Assembly: GCA_012964845.1 (NCBI GenBank)
Contig: DTTG01000098.1
Span: forward strand, 1-9,621
Length of the DNA stretch: 9,621 nt
Source of the DNA: Fidelibacterota bacterium
GTDB taxonomy: Bacteria > Fidelibacterota > Marinisomatia > SCGC-AAA003-L08 > D37C17
Direction of reading: 5' to 3'
Part shown: piece after piece, positions 1 to 7,900 of the stretch
Layout of the letters: each line of letters starts with the position of its first letter
Position numbering within the stretch: the stretch's first letter is position 1
The notes under the pieces: model-generated
What the model saw: the letters and a program-made list of their open reading frames with translations, nothing else
Told to the model about the DNA's origin: nothing
The model's database searches: none
Program-made: the position numbers and the translations under genes

Positions 1-248
1 AGCCCTAAGCGCTCTTTCTGTTCGACAAAAGTAAAATTGGCATTAGGATAGGATGTACAGAATTCAACAACTTGCTCTCCCAAATGACCAGTAATAAGTG
101 TTACATCAGTGATTCCAGCATTTGTAATTCGATCCAGTATATGTTCAAGAACGGGCTTTCCGCCAACGGGTAATAAACATTTCTGAAGGGTAAGCGTATG
201 TGGTTCTAATCGAGTACCATGACCAGCAACAGGGATAATTGCCCTCAC
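1..248 (-). CDS. Sugar-phosphate nucleotidyltransferase, N-terminal part (cut by window edge)
   Basis: The visible 82 residues are the start of a Rossmann-like nucleotidyltransferase of the NTP_transferase family (glucose-1-phosphate thymidylyl/uridylyl- or mannose-1-phosphate guanylyl-transferase type). These enzymes join an NTP to a sugar 1-phosphate to make an NDP-sugar for surface polysaccharide or nucleotide-sugar pools. The protein opens with MRAIIPVAGHGTRLEPHT, the nucleotide-binding G-x-G-T-R loop after the first beta strand, then LLPVGGKPVLEHILDRI. The usual PKP or PKC after the loop is QKC here. The start is GTG, fixed by an AGGGAG site nine bases upstream (258-263) that lies in the end of hpf; only five bases separate it from the hpf stop. 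The gene continues beyond position 1, so the sugar and nucleotide specificity cannot be told. Family call is confident; exact product is not. Confidence 0.85.
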   Translation of the reverse strand, partial: MRAIIPVAGHGTRLEPHTLTLQKCLLPVGGKPVLEHILDRITNAGITDVTLITGHLGEQVVEFCTSYPNANFTFVEQKERLG

Positions 249-253
249 AATTA

Positions 254-541
254 TTATCTCCCTAAAGCTCTTTCATGCTGTTTTTTAATCTGAATTGAAA
301 TCTTTTCCACAGCATTTGCGAGAGACTTTTCAAAACCATCAGCATTTTCATGGGCTGAAAAATCATGACCTTTTATATGGGCGTTTATCTCCACATTTTC
401 ACCACTATTTTCTTTTGTAAGAATGACATGGCAATTCATTATATCACTATTATATTTTTCAATTTTCATTATTTTTTCATTTACCAACTCCTTAAGTTTA
501 TCTGAAGCTGTAAAATGTCTGGCTGTTATTTCAATATTCAT
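254..541 (-). CDS. hpf: Ribosome hibernation promoting factor, short form (HPF/YfiA family)
   Basis: This 95-residue protein matches the short HPF/RaiA fold, beta-alpha-beta-beta-beta-alpha. It starts MNIEITARHFTASDKLKELV, followed by the K-I-x-K-Y turn around residues 26-30, the strand NCHVILTKE (36-44) and a C-terminal helix ending IKKQHERALGR. Family members bind the 30S decoding centre and block mRNA and tRNA sites, keeping ribosomes inactive in stationary phase or starvation. It lacks the C-terminal dimerisation domain of long HPF, and its length equals that of Escherichia coli HPF. A clear AAAGGAAC site precedes the ATG, 16 bases after the pckA stop, so it is probably co-transcribed with pckA. 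The partner factor RMF that helps short HPFs form 100S dimers in gammaproteobacteria is not in the window. Identification is firm; its effect on dimerisation is unknown. Confidence 0.93.
   Translation of the reverse strand: MNIEITARHFTASDKLKELVNEKIMKIEKYNSDIMNCHVILTKENSGENVEINAHIKGHDFSAHENADGFEKSLANAVEKISIQIKKQHERALGR
258..263 (-). promoter_or_regulatory. Shine-Dalgarno site of the GTG-started nucleotidyltransferase gene
   Basis: On the minus strand this reads AGGGAG, nine bases before the GTG at 248-246. It lies inside the last codons of hpf. It decides the GTG start, since no ATG is available nearby in frame, and suggests translational coupling to hpf. Confidence 0.7.
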
Positions 542-557
542 AGAGAATGTTCCTTTA

Positions 558-2189
558 TTAAATGGCTATTTCATTGTGATTTCTAATGGGACCTGCATTT
601 TCCAGATATGACACTGCTTTACCATAGGTCTTAAAGTTATTGGTGAATAATTCACCTAGTGTAGTTGCCTGCTTATCGTAGTCGTCAGCATTATCCCAGG
701 ATGAACGAGGATTTAGCACCTCAGTATCAACTCCTATTAAACTTAGTGGACAACTTAAGCCAAAAACAGGTTCCGTTTTGAACTTGGATTGCTCAATTGA
801 TCCATCTAAAATGGATGTAATCATTGCTCGAGTATTTTGAATGCTGATTCGTTTTGCTCCAGATGCTGCAGAGCCGCCAATCCAACCGGTATTCACAAGG
901 TAAACCTTTGATTCATGTGTTTGAATTTTAGATTTTAAAAGCTCTGCATATTTTAGGGGGTGTAAAGTTAAGAAGGGTCCTCCAAAACAAGGTGAAAATG
1001 TTGCAACTGGTTCCGTAATTCCTCTTTCGGTGCCGGCAACTTTTGCCGTATAGCCACTTATAAAATGGTACATGGCTTGATCAGGAGTAAGCTTAGAAAC
1101 CGGAGGTAAAACACCATAAGCATCGCATGTGAGAAATACTATTATTTTAGGATGTGGTCCCATACTGGGTTTACCGGATGCAAAAACTGAATTTTCAATA
1201 TGATCAATTGGGTAGGATACTCGTGTATTTTCAGTTTTAGAACCATCAGTAAAATCAATTACTCGAGTTTTCTCATCGTAACATACATTTTCCAATAAAG
1301 CACCATGGCGAATGGCATTGTAAATATCAGGTTCAGCTTCTTTGTCTAAATTAATAACTTTTGCATAACATCCCCCTTCAAAGTTGAAGATACCATCATC
1401 TGACCAGCCATGCTCATCATCGCCAATCAATGGCCGATTAGGGTCAGTAGAAAGAGTCGTTTTTCCTGTACCACTCAGTCCAAAAAAGAGAGCTGTATTG
1501 CGTCCGTTTGTATCAACATTTGCAGAGCAGTGCATTGAGAGTATACCTTTCAATGGCAACTTATAATGTAATACGGAGAAAATACCTTTTTTCATTTCTC
1601 CACCGTATTCAGTTCCACCAATTATTGCAACTTTCTTTTCAAGATTAAATATAATAAAAGTTTCAGAATTCAAACCATGTTGTTCAAATTTATCATTATA
1701 TACTTCACTGGCATTTATAATGGTAAAATCTGGGCAGAAATTCAATAATTCTTCCCGGGTTGGCCTAATGAACATATTGTGGCAAAAATGAGCCTGCCAT
1801 GCTTTTTTGGCAATAATCCGTACATTTAAACGATGGTCAACTGCAGCCCCTCCAAAACCATCAAAAATATACGTATTAGATTCATCTCCATGATTATAAA
1901 ATTGAATCACTTTTTGATACAGTTCATCAAATATTTCACTACTGATCTTTCTATTTACATCGCCCCACCATATATTTTCACTACTGGTTGCTTCTTCAAC
2001 AATATATTTATCCAAAGGAGATCGACCTGTAAATAGACCTGTGTCAACCATTGCGGCTCCATTCATTCCAATGGTTCCTTCCTTATTTAGGATCATATCC
2101 TCAATGAGCTTTTCAACAGGTAGATTTCGTCTAATTCCATCTGTCTGTGTAATTCCAAGTTTATCAAGTCCAAGATGATTTACAGTCAT
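558..2189 (-). CDS. pckA: Phosphoenolpyruvate carboxykinase (ATP)
   Basis: Cytosolic enzyme converting oxaloacetate and ATP to PEP, CO2 and ADP, the entry step of gluconeogenesis (reversible in some anaerobes). At 543 residues it has full family length (about 530-540). Visible landmarks are [10 protein letters not shown] (53-62) with the oxaloacetate-binding Arg56, the metal-binding YGGEMKKG (195-202) and His220, the P-loop [11 protein letters not shown] (237-247) specific to ATP-type PEPCKs, the metal/ATP motif GDDEHGW (256-262) and NTRVSYPI (321-328). All catalytic residues known from the E. coli enzyme have counterparts. The ATG is preceded by AAGGAAA, which overlaps the stop codon of the xer gene; the gap is nine bases. 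It is followed closely by hpf. Its place inside a run of translation and cell-division genes, rather than beside other central-metabolism genes, is the only oddity. Confidence 0.97.
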   Translation of the reverse strand: MTVNHLGLDKLGITQTDGIRRNLPVEKLIEDMILNKEGTIGMNGAAMVDTGLFTGRSPLDKYIVEEATSSENIWWGDVNRKISSEIFDELYQKVIQFYNHGDESNTYIFDGFGGAAVDHRLNVRIIAKKAWQAHFCHNMFIRPTREELLNFCPDFTIINASEVYNDKFEQHGLNSETFIIFNLEKKVAIIGGTEYGGEMKKGIFSVLHYKLPLKGILSMHCSANVDTNGRNTALFFGLSGTGKTTLSTDPNRPLIGDDEHGWSDDGIFNFEGGCYAKVINLDKEAEPDIYNAIRHGALLENVCYDEKTRVIDFTDGSKTENTRVSYPIDHIENSVFASGKPSMGPHPKIIVFLTCDAYGVLPPVSKLTPDQAMYHFISGYTAKVAGTERGITEPVATFSPCFGGPFLTLHPLKYAELLKSKIQTHESKVYLVNTGWIGGSAASGAKRISIQNTRAMITSILDGSIEQSKFKTEPVFGLSCPLSLIGVDTEVLNPRSSWDNADDYDKQATTLGELFTNNFKTYGKAVSYLENAGPIRNHNEIAI

Positions 2190-2198
2190 AGTATTTCC

Positions 2199-3107
2199 TT
2201 ATTTAGCATGTGGATGTGCTTGTTGATATATTTTTTTTAATTTTTCAGGCTGCAGGTGGGTATAAATCTGAGTTGAAGATAAACTATTATGCCCCAGCAT
2301 ATCTTTAATAGCCATTAAATCCGCACCATTATTGAGCATATGGGTAGCAAAAGTGTGTCTGAGAGAATGTGGACTGAGCTTTTCATCGTCCGATACAATT
2401 TTCAAATACTTCTTTACTATATTGAAAACAGTTTTAGGTGCAATTGTGTTATTTTTATTTTTCCGAATTGGAGGGAATAAATAGCCATTCTCATTATCAT
2501 TCTTTTTACTCAACATCTCTAAATATTTGAGTAAAGTTATTTTTGCCTCCCCACCAATCATAACAATTCGTTCTTTACTTCCCTTCCCTAAAATATGAAT
2601 AATATTTTCTTCTAGGCGAATATCATTTAATTGTATCTGAATTAATTCTGAAATACGAACACCTGTTGCATAAAATAGCTCAAGAATTAAACGCTCCCTT
2701 AATATTGTTTCACTATCACCAATAGGCAGATCGAGAATTTCTTTTGCCTCTTTTAAAGAGAGATAATGGGGCAGCTCTCTATTGGTTTTTGGAGTTTTCA
2801 CGAACCTGGCTATATTTACATCAACCAAATTACTTACCAGCATATATTTATATAAGGATTTAATTGAAGCCAACCTTCGCGCCAATGTACGTGTACTCAA
2901 TCCTTTCTTGGATAAATGCTGCATATATGATTGGATGGCGGTATGATCAAGTTTTATGAAATCTTCTCCTCCAAAATTATTAATACAATACGCATAATAA
3001 TCGTCTAAATCATGGCAATATGAGCGAATGGTATGGGAAGAATAAAGCCTCACATTTCTAATATAATCCAAAAAACCAGAGATGACAGATGGTCTGTTAT
3101 TTTTCAT
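2199..3107 (-). CDS. xerC: Tyrosine recombinase of the XerC/XerD family
   Basis: At 302 residues this is a normal-length Xer recombinase, which resolves chromosome dimers at dif sites before division. The N-terminal SAM-like DNA-binding domain covers about residues 1-95 (FLDYIRNVRLYSSHTIRSY). The catalytic domain holds the full set R151 (ATGVRISEL), K175 (LGKGSKER), H247 and R250 (SPHSLRHTFATHML), H273 (LGHNSLSSTQ) and the nucleophile Y282 (IYTHL). The C-terminus YQQAHPHAK resembles XerC, while SPHSLRH resembles XerD, so the letter in the symbol is provisional; many related genomes use a single XerA/XerC-like enzyme. Its start overlaps the rluD-like stop by 11 bases and its stop lies nine bases from pckA, so it belongs to the operon rather than to a mobile element. 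No integron array, insertion sequence or attachment repeat lies beside it. Confidence 0.93.
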   Translation of the reverse strand: MKNNRPSVISGFLDYIRNVRLYSSHTIRSYCHDLDDYYAYCINNFGGEDFIKLDHTAIQSYMQHLSKKGLSTRTLARRLASIKSLYKYMLVSNLVDVNIARFVKTPKTNRELPHYLSLKEAKEILDLPIGDSETILRERLILELFYATGVRISELIQIQLNDIRLEENIIHILGKGSKERIVMIGGEAKITLLKYLEMLSKKNDNENGYLFPPIRKNKNNTIAPKTVFNIVKKYLKIVSDDEKLSPHSLRHTFATHMLNNGADLMAIKDMLGHNSLSSTQIYTHLQPEKLKKIYQQAHPHAK

Positions 3108-4056
3108 TTTTAAGAATCTCTAATGCACGGCTTAAATCTTCAGGGATTGGTGCTTCAAATTTCATTATTTCTTTAGTAGAAGGATGACAAAATTCAATCG
3201 TATAGGCATGCAGTGCAACCCTGTTAACCGTTTTTATTAAGCGATTTAATAATTGGGTATATTTCACATGAAAGGATCTTGCATATTTTGCACCACCACC
3301 ATAGGCATCATCACAAAATATAGGGTGACCAATAGATTTTAAATGTACTCGTAATTGATGTGTCCTCCCAGTTTCAGGATGAAGTCTAACCCATGAAAGC
3401 GGAGGGTAATACTCCTCTAATTTATAATTTGTGGAAGAATCTCTACCTCCACTCTCAACCATAGTAAATAATTTTCGGTCTCGAGTATGGCGTCCCATTT
3501 CACCTTTAATTATTCCTTGTTCTTCTAAATTACCCCAAGCCAATGCCAAATATTGTTTTTTGACTTTTCTCTGGCTGAATTGCTTACTCATAAAATCATG
3601 TACCTGATCATTTTTTGCAATAATTATTATGCCTGATGTATCTTTATCTAAACGATGAACAATTCCAGGTCTCAGAGACTCCTGATGGGATAAACTCTTA
3701 AAATGATGTATAATTCCATTCAGCAGTGTTCCTGACCAATTTCCGCTTCCAGGGTGTACAACCAATCCTGACTGTTTGTTAATTACAGCTAAGGATTCAT
3801 CCTCATAAATGATGTTTAAATCCATTACTTCACCGGCAATACTTTCATCTCTAATTTGTGGTTCGAAATGGCATTCAATGGATTCGTTACCATGCAGTAT
3901 TAATGATGATTTTGCAGGTTCACCATTAATCGTGACTTGTCCAAGTTTGATTAAGTTTTGAATTTTTGAGCGAGAATAATCTGGAAGTTTACAGACCAAA
4001 TACTGGTCAAGCCTTAATTGAGATTCTTCTACAGTAAATGAATGATGCTCAATCAT
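3097..4056 (-). CDS. rluD: 23S rRNA pseudouridine synthase, RluD/RluA family
   Basis: This 319-residue enzyme isomerises uridines of 23S rRNA to pseudouridine. An S4 RNA-binding domain occupies about residues 14-70 (LRLDQYLVCKLPDYSRSKIQ, then GQVTINGEPAKSS). The catalytic domain shows IIYEDESLAVINKQSGLVVHP, the signature GIVHRLDKDTSG (131-142) with the catalytic Asp137, and the later motifs HPETGRTHQLRVHLKSIGHP and VALHAYTIEFCHP. The HRLDKDTSG form matches RluD rather than RluA, suggesting helix-69 positions as targets, though this cannot be proven from sequence alone. The start ATG overlaps the lspA stop in the 8-base string ATGATTGA, and a GGAAG lies just upstream, so translation is probably coupled. 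Order lspA-rluD-like is also seen in B. subtilis (lspA-ylyB). Confidence 0.93.
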   Translation of the reverse strand: MIEHHSFTVEESQLRLDQYLVCKLPDYSRSKIQNLIKLGQVTINGEPAKSSLILHGNESIECHFEPQIRDESIAGEVMDLNIIYEDESLAVINKQSGLVVHPGSGNWSGTLLNGIIHHFKSLSHQESLRPGIVHRLDKDTSGIIIIAKNDQVHDFMSKQFSQRKVKKQYLALAWGNLEEQGIIKGEMGRHTRDRKLFTMVESGGRDSSTNYKLEEYYPPLSWVRLHPETGRTHQLRVHLKSIGHPIFCDDAYGGGAKYARSFHVKYTQLLNRLIKTVNRVALHAYTIEFCHPSTKEIMKFEAPIPEDLSRALEILKNEK

Positions 4057-4540
4057 TAGCTTCCAATAACTCCGGTTTATTGGTAAAAAGAGAATGCATT
4101 AAATAAAAAATAATTCCAATTGTCACCGCTGAATCTGCAATATTGAAAGTGTACCAGCGAAACCCTGCTGTACCAATATCAATAAAATCAACAACTCCTG
4201 TATAGTGTTGAGTAAAAAATACTGAACTTCTATCAATAAGATTGCCAATTGCACCGCCTAATATTAGTCCTAATCCAATTACAATTAGAGGATGATTATT
4301 GCGTTCTTGCCAATGTAAATAAGCAATAAATATGGTTGCAATAATAGATAAAATGGCCACTATCATGGTAAAATTACCAACTGGGATACCAAATGCAATC
4401 CCAGGATTTTTCACGTGAGTAAAACGCAGAAACGATCCAAGTATATTCCATGATTCCCATTGTGGTAAATTATTTTTCACCCACAATTTTGAAGCTTGAT
4501 CAATAATTATGACCAATATGGTAGGAAAATAGATTCTCAA
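4049..4540 (-). CDS. lspA: Lipoprotein signal peptidase (signal peptidase II)
   Basis: Inner-membrane aspartyl protease that removes signal peptides from diacylglyceryl-modified prolipoproteins. Counting from the TTG at 4540 it has 163 residues, the usual family length, with about four membrane segments (near 4-15, 50-75, 84-100 and 139-152). Family motifs are IIIDQASKLWVK (Asp14), KNPGIAFG, GGAIGNLIDR (95-104), VVDFID and FNIADSAVTIG. Asp118 and Asp136 are the likely catalytic pair by comparison with known structures. The start is uncertain. No ATG exists: the frame can extend to a TTG at 4597, which would add 19 residues and overlap the preceding DksA-like gene by 53 bases, whereas the TTG at 4540 lies four bases after that gene's stop and gives a normal N-terminus. 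I prefer 4540, although neither has a good Shine-Dalgarno site; coupling to the upstream stop is plausible. Confidence 0.9.
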   Translation of the reverse strand: MRIYFPTILVIIIDQASKLWVKNNLPQWESWNILGSFLRFTHVKNPGIAFGIPVGNFTMIVAILSIIATIFIAYLHWQERNNHPLIVIGLGLILGGAIGNLIDRSSVFFTQHYTGVVDFIDIGTAGFRWYTFNIADSAVTIGIIFYLMHSLFTNKPELLEAND

Positions 4541-4544
4541 TAAT

Positions 4545-4928
4545 TTAAGCTGGTGTTGATTTACAATCGAAACAACTGAAAGTATGGGGCACCTCAATTA
4601 GCCGTTCTTTATCAATCAGCTCACCACACCTCGTACATATCCCAAAAGAGCCATCATTTATCATGGTCAATGCTCTCTCAAGATATTGCAGGTAGTTATT
4701 TTCACGATTCATCATATAATAGTTTTTTTCCATTTCCTGTTGATCCGATCCAGCATCAGCCATATGAGATGAATAAATGGCATTAGTTGAATTATTGTTC
4801 AAAACCTCATCAGCTTTTTCCTTAGCTTCTAATAATTCGGCTGTCACTACCTCTCTTTTTTCTAAGATCAAAGTTTTAAACTTTTCCAATTCTTTTTGTG
4901 TCCATTTTTTCTTTTTACTTACTGTCAT
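4545..4928 (-). CDS. TraR/DksA-family C4 zinc-finger transcription factor
   Basis: A 127-residue protein of the DksA/TraR family, whose members insert a coiled coil into the RNA polymerase secondary channel and, in E. coli, act with ppGpp. A basic start (KKKKW) is followed by a long helix (about 11-45), a tip with Asp58 and Asp62 in MADAGSDQ, a return helix (63-92), and the zinc finger CTRC (98-101) to CFDC (119-122), a complete four-cysteine set. Compared with E. coli DksA (tip DPAD), the tip has one extra residue between the two aspartates, so the ppGpp response cannot be assumed. Its strong AGGAGG site overlaps the ileS stop codon, 12 bases away. The order ileS, this gene, lspA, rluD-like equals ileS-ylyA-lspA-ylyB of B. 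subtilis. Family firm; whether it is a true DksA is open. Confidence 0.9.
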   Translation of the reverse strand: MTVSKKKKWTQKELEKFKTLILEKREVVTAELLEAKEKADEVLNNNSTNAIYSSHMADAGSDQQEMEKNYYMMNRENNYLQYLERALTMINDGSFGICTRCGELIDKERLIEVPHTFSCFDCKSTPA

Positions 4929-4936
4929 TTTTAAAT

Positions 4937-4942
4937 CCTCCT
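4937..4942 (-). promoter_or_regulatory. Strong Shine-Dalgarno site of the DksA-like gene
   Basis: The minus strand reads AGGAGG here, overlapping the TAG stop of ileS and lying eight bases before the ATG at 4928. It is the best ribosome binding site in the window and implies coupling between ileS termination and translation of the DksA-like gene. Confidence 0.75.
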
Positions 4943-7900
4943 AATTTAACGGTGAAATTCCAATATTTATCTTTTCACCTGCTATTGTTACTGAACCATT
5001 AAACTTAAATGTAATACTATTTCCCATATCCAATTTCACACCTAAAACCTCATTCATGAAATAAGATTCATAAGATTCAACTGCATTATTTAGTTCCGTA
5101 GATCCATTTATTTCAATTTCAATCCGGTCTTCTACTTTTAAACCTGAATCCTTTCGTAAATTCTGCACCTGTCTAATAAGATCCCTTACCAATCCTTCTT
5201 GCTTCAGCTCTTCTGATATTTCTGTGCAAACACCCACAATTATATTTTTCCCGGAGGATATTCCGTATCCTTTTACGGGAATTTCTTCAAGAATGAGTTC
5301 ATCGGGAAGAATTTCCAATTCACCTTCAGTTCCGGGTATAATTAATGATTTTCCAGATTTCACAATTTGAACAAGTTTTTCATTGTCAACATCATTAAGA
5401 TAAGCAGTAATTCTACTAATATCTTTACCATATTTTTTCCCAAGTGTTGGGAAATCAGGTTTTACATTATATTGTACCAAATCAGATTCATTTACTACAA
5501 ATTTTAAAGTCTTGATATTCAATTCTTCTAAAATTTCATTCTGGTTATTCTTTGTAATATTTTGAATATTATCATCTGCATAAACAGCAAGTTCAGCCAA
5601 CGGTTGGCGGATTTTAATATTAGCCTTATTTCGAGCAGATCGACTCAGACTGACTATTTGAATGACAGTATCAATTTCATTTATTATCTCTTCATCAATA
5701 TCTGCTTCACCAACCGAGGGGAAATCACATAGATGTACACTATCAACCTCAGATTTGTTTCTTCCTGAAATTAAATTAGTATATATTTTATCACTCACAA
5801 ACGGAACAACTGGTGCCATAACCTTTACAAAATTAATTAAAATTTGATAAAGTGTTGAGTATGCAGCGGTTTTGTCAGAATCATTTTCTGATTTCCAAAA
5901 GCGTCTACGATTTCTTCTTATATACCAATTAGAAAGGTTATCTAAAAAAATAGTCGCTTCAGACATCAAATGAAAAACTTGATAATTTGAATAAATTTTC
6001 TCAGCAGTTTTAATAAATTTATTTGTTTTTGAAATTATCCAACGATCTGATTTTGTAAGAGTAGATTTATCTATTTCAATAGAAGGGTCAAAGCCATCCA
6101 AATTGGCGTAAGTTACAAAAAATGAGTAGGTATTCCATAAGGTAATGAGCTGTTTTCTCACTTCGTCTGCAATCGCATATCCAAAAAGCAAATTATGTTC
6201 AGGATTTTGATTGGCATACATCCAACGCATTACATCCACCCCCATTTTCTCTGCAGCATCATCGAACCAGATTGCATTGCCCCAGGACTTATGCATATCA
6301 CGTCCGGTTTCATCTTTCACCATTGCATGTCCTAACAAAGTTTTAAATGGAGCTTTGTCCTCCATGACCGTAGAGAGTGCTAAAAGTGAATAAAACCAAT
6401 TACGAAATTGTCCAGGAAGACATTCTACAACAAAATCAGCGGGAAACCACTTGTTCCAATAGTCTCTATCAGAATTGTAATGAAGTGTTGAATAGGGTAC
6501 GATTCCAGCATCTAACCATGGATTACCAACATCGGGTATTCGTGTGCCAATGAGTCCGGATTCAGGATGTTTAATTTTTACTTTATCTATCCACGGGCGA
6601 TGAGGACTTTTTCCTTCAAATTCCTCCCATCCCTCAACTGCCAATTCTTTAAGTTCTTTTTTTGAACCAACTACAAAAAATGTTCCGTCTTCAAATTTCC
6701 AAATTGGAAGCGCTAAACCCCAAAACCTTTTTTTGGAAATCATCCAATCACTCATATTTTCAAGCCACTCCATTTCCCGCTCATGCCCCCACTCTGGAAT
6801 CCATTGAATATCTTTTACAAGGTTTTTAATTTTATCTCGCCAATCCATGTTGATATACCATTCATCCACAATTCTAAATACCAATTCATCACCAGACCGC
6901 CAGCAATGAGGATACACATGGGGATATTGCTCTTGATAAAGGAGGAATCCTTTGTCCTTTAGATCAGCGATGATTTCCTGGGTGGTCTCAATTTTAGTAG
7001 CACATTTACCCGTATATTTTCCAAATCCATCAATATAGCAAGATTCTTCATCTAAAGGTGCAATAGAGACAAGCCCTGTTTTTTGAGCTATTTTCTTATC
7101 AATAGCACCACATCCTGGCGCTGTATGTACAATACCAGTACCCTCCCCGGCAACTACCACATCACTACCAATACTATCCTTTCCACCATCAATAATTCTA
7201 TGGCAGGATATTCCGCTATGCCCTTTATCTTTCAAATCTTCATTTACAAATGGAAAACCACCCATTTTGCTCTGCGCCTCAAGTTCATCAAAGGGTCCTT
7301 CATATTCCCAGCCTAACATATTTACACCTTTTACACTGCCAATAATTTCATATCCGCCACGTTCTTTAAATATTTGGGCAATTGTTTTCAGCTTTGGCAC
7401 ACCATCTATCCATTGTTTTTTCTCCTTGAATTGTTTATCAAGGCGTTGATATTCCAGATTTTCTTTTGCAAAATAATAAACTGCCCCATCTGAGGCTTTG
7501 AGTTTCACATAATCTAAATTTACATTTACTGCTGCAGCAACGTTTGAGGTAAGTGTCCAGGGAGTAGTAGTCCATACCAGAATATATTCATTTGGCTTGT
7601 TTTTCAGTGGGAATCTGACAAATACTGAAGTATGCGCAACAAGCTTTCGACCTTCAATAATTTCCATTTGCGAATAGGATGTTCCCGAGCGGCCTGACCA
7701 CGGAACCACATCGGTGCCTTTATAAATTTTTCCATCGTTGTAAAGTTTTTTTAAGAATGCCCAAATGGTATAATTATTTTCATCGGACATTGTAAAATAA
7801 GAATTATCCCAATCCATCCAATATCCAAGGCGTTTAGATTGTTCAGTCTGAATTTCAGAATATTTCTCAACCCTCTCTTTGCATTTATTTACGAATTTTT

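Noticed and set aside
423..611. Plus-strand open frame across hpf and the pckA end
   Set aside because: It is antisense to firm genes, has no family features and no ribosome binding site; it is a shadow frame.
2199..3107. Xer-type recombinase as the integrase of a mobile element
   Set aside because: It has the size and motifs of a housekeeping XerC/D, sits in an operon with overlapping neighbours, and no attachment repeats, cargo genes or composition change flank it.
4545..4597. Functional overlapping coding of the DksA-like zinc finger and an extended LspA N-terminus
   Set aside because: The extra 19 residues do not resemble LspA N-termini and start at a TTG without a ribosome binding site, so the overlap is probably not translated in that frame.
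5250..7220. Repeated 10-base string GGATATTCCG near 5258 and 7206
   Set aside because: Both copies are within ileS coding sequence, only two occur, and they encode unrelated residues; chance is the simplest explanation.
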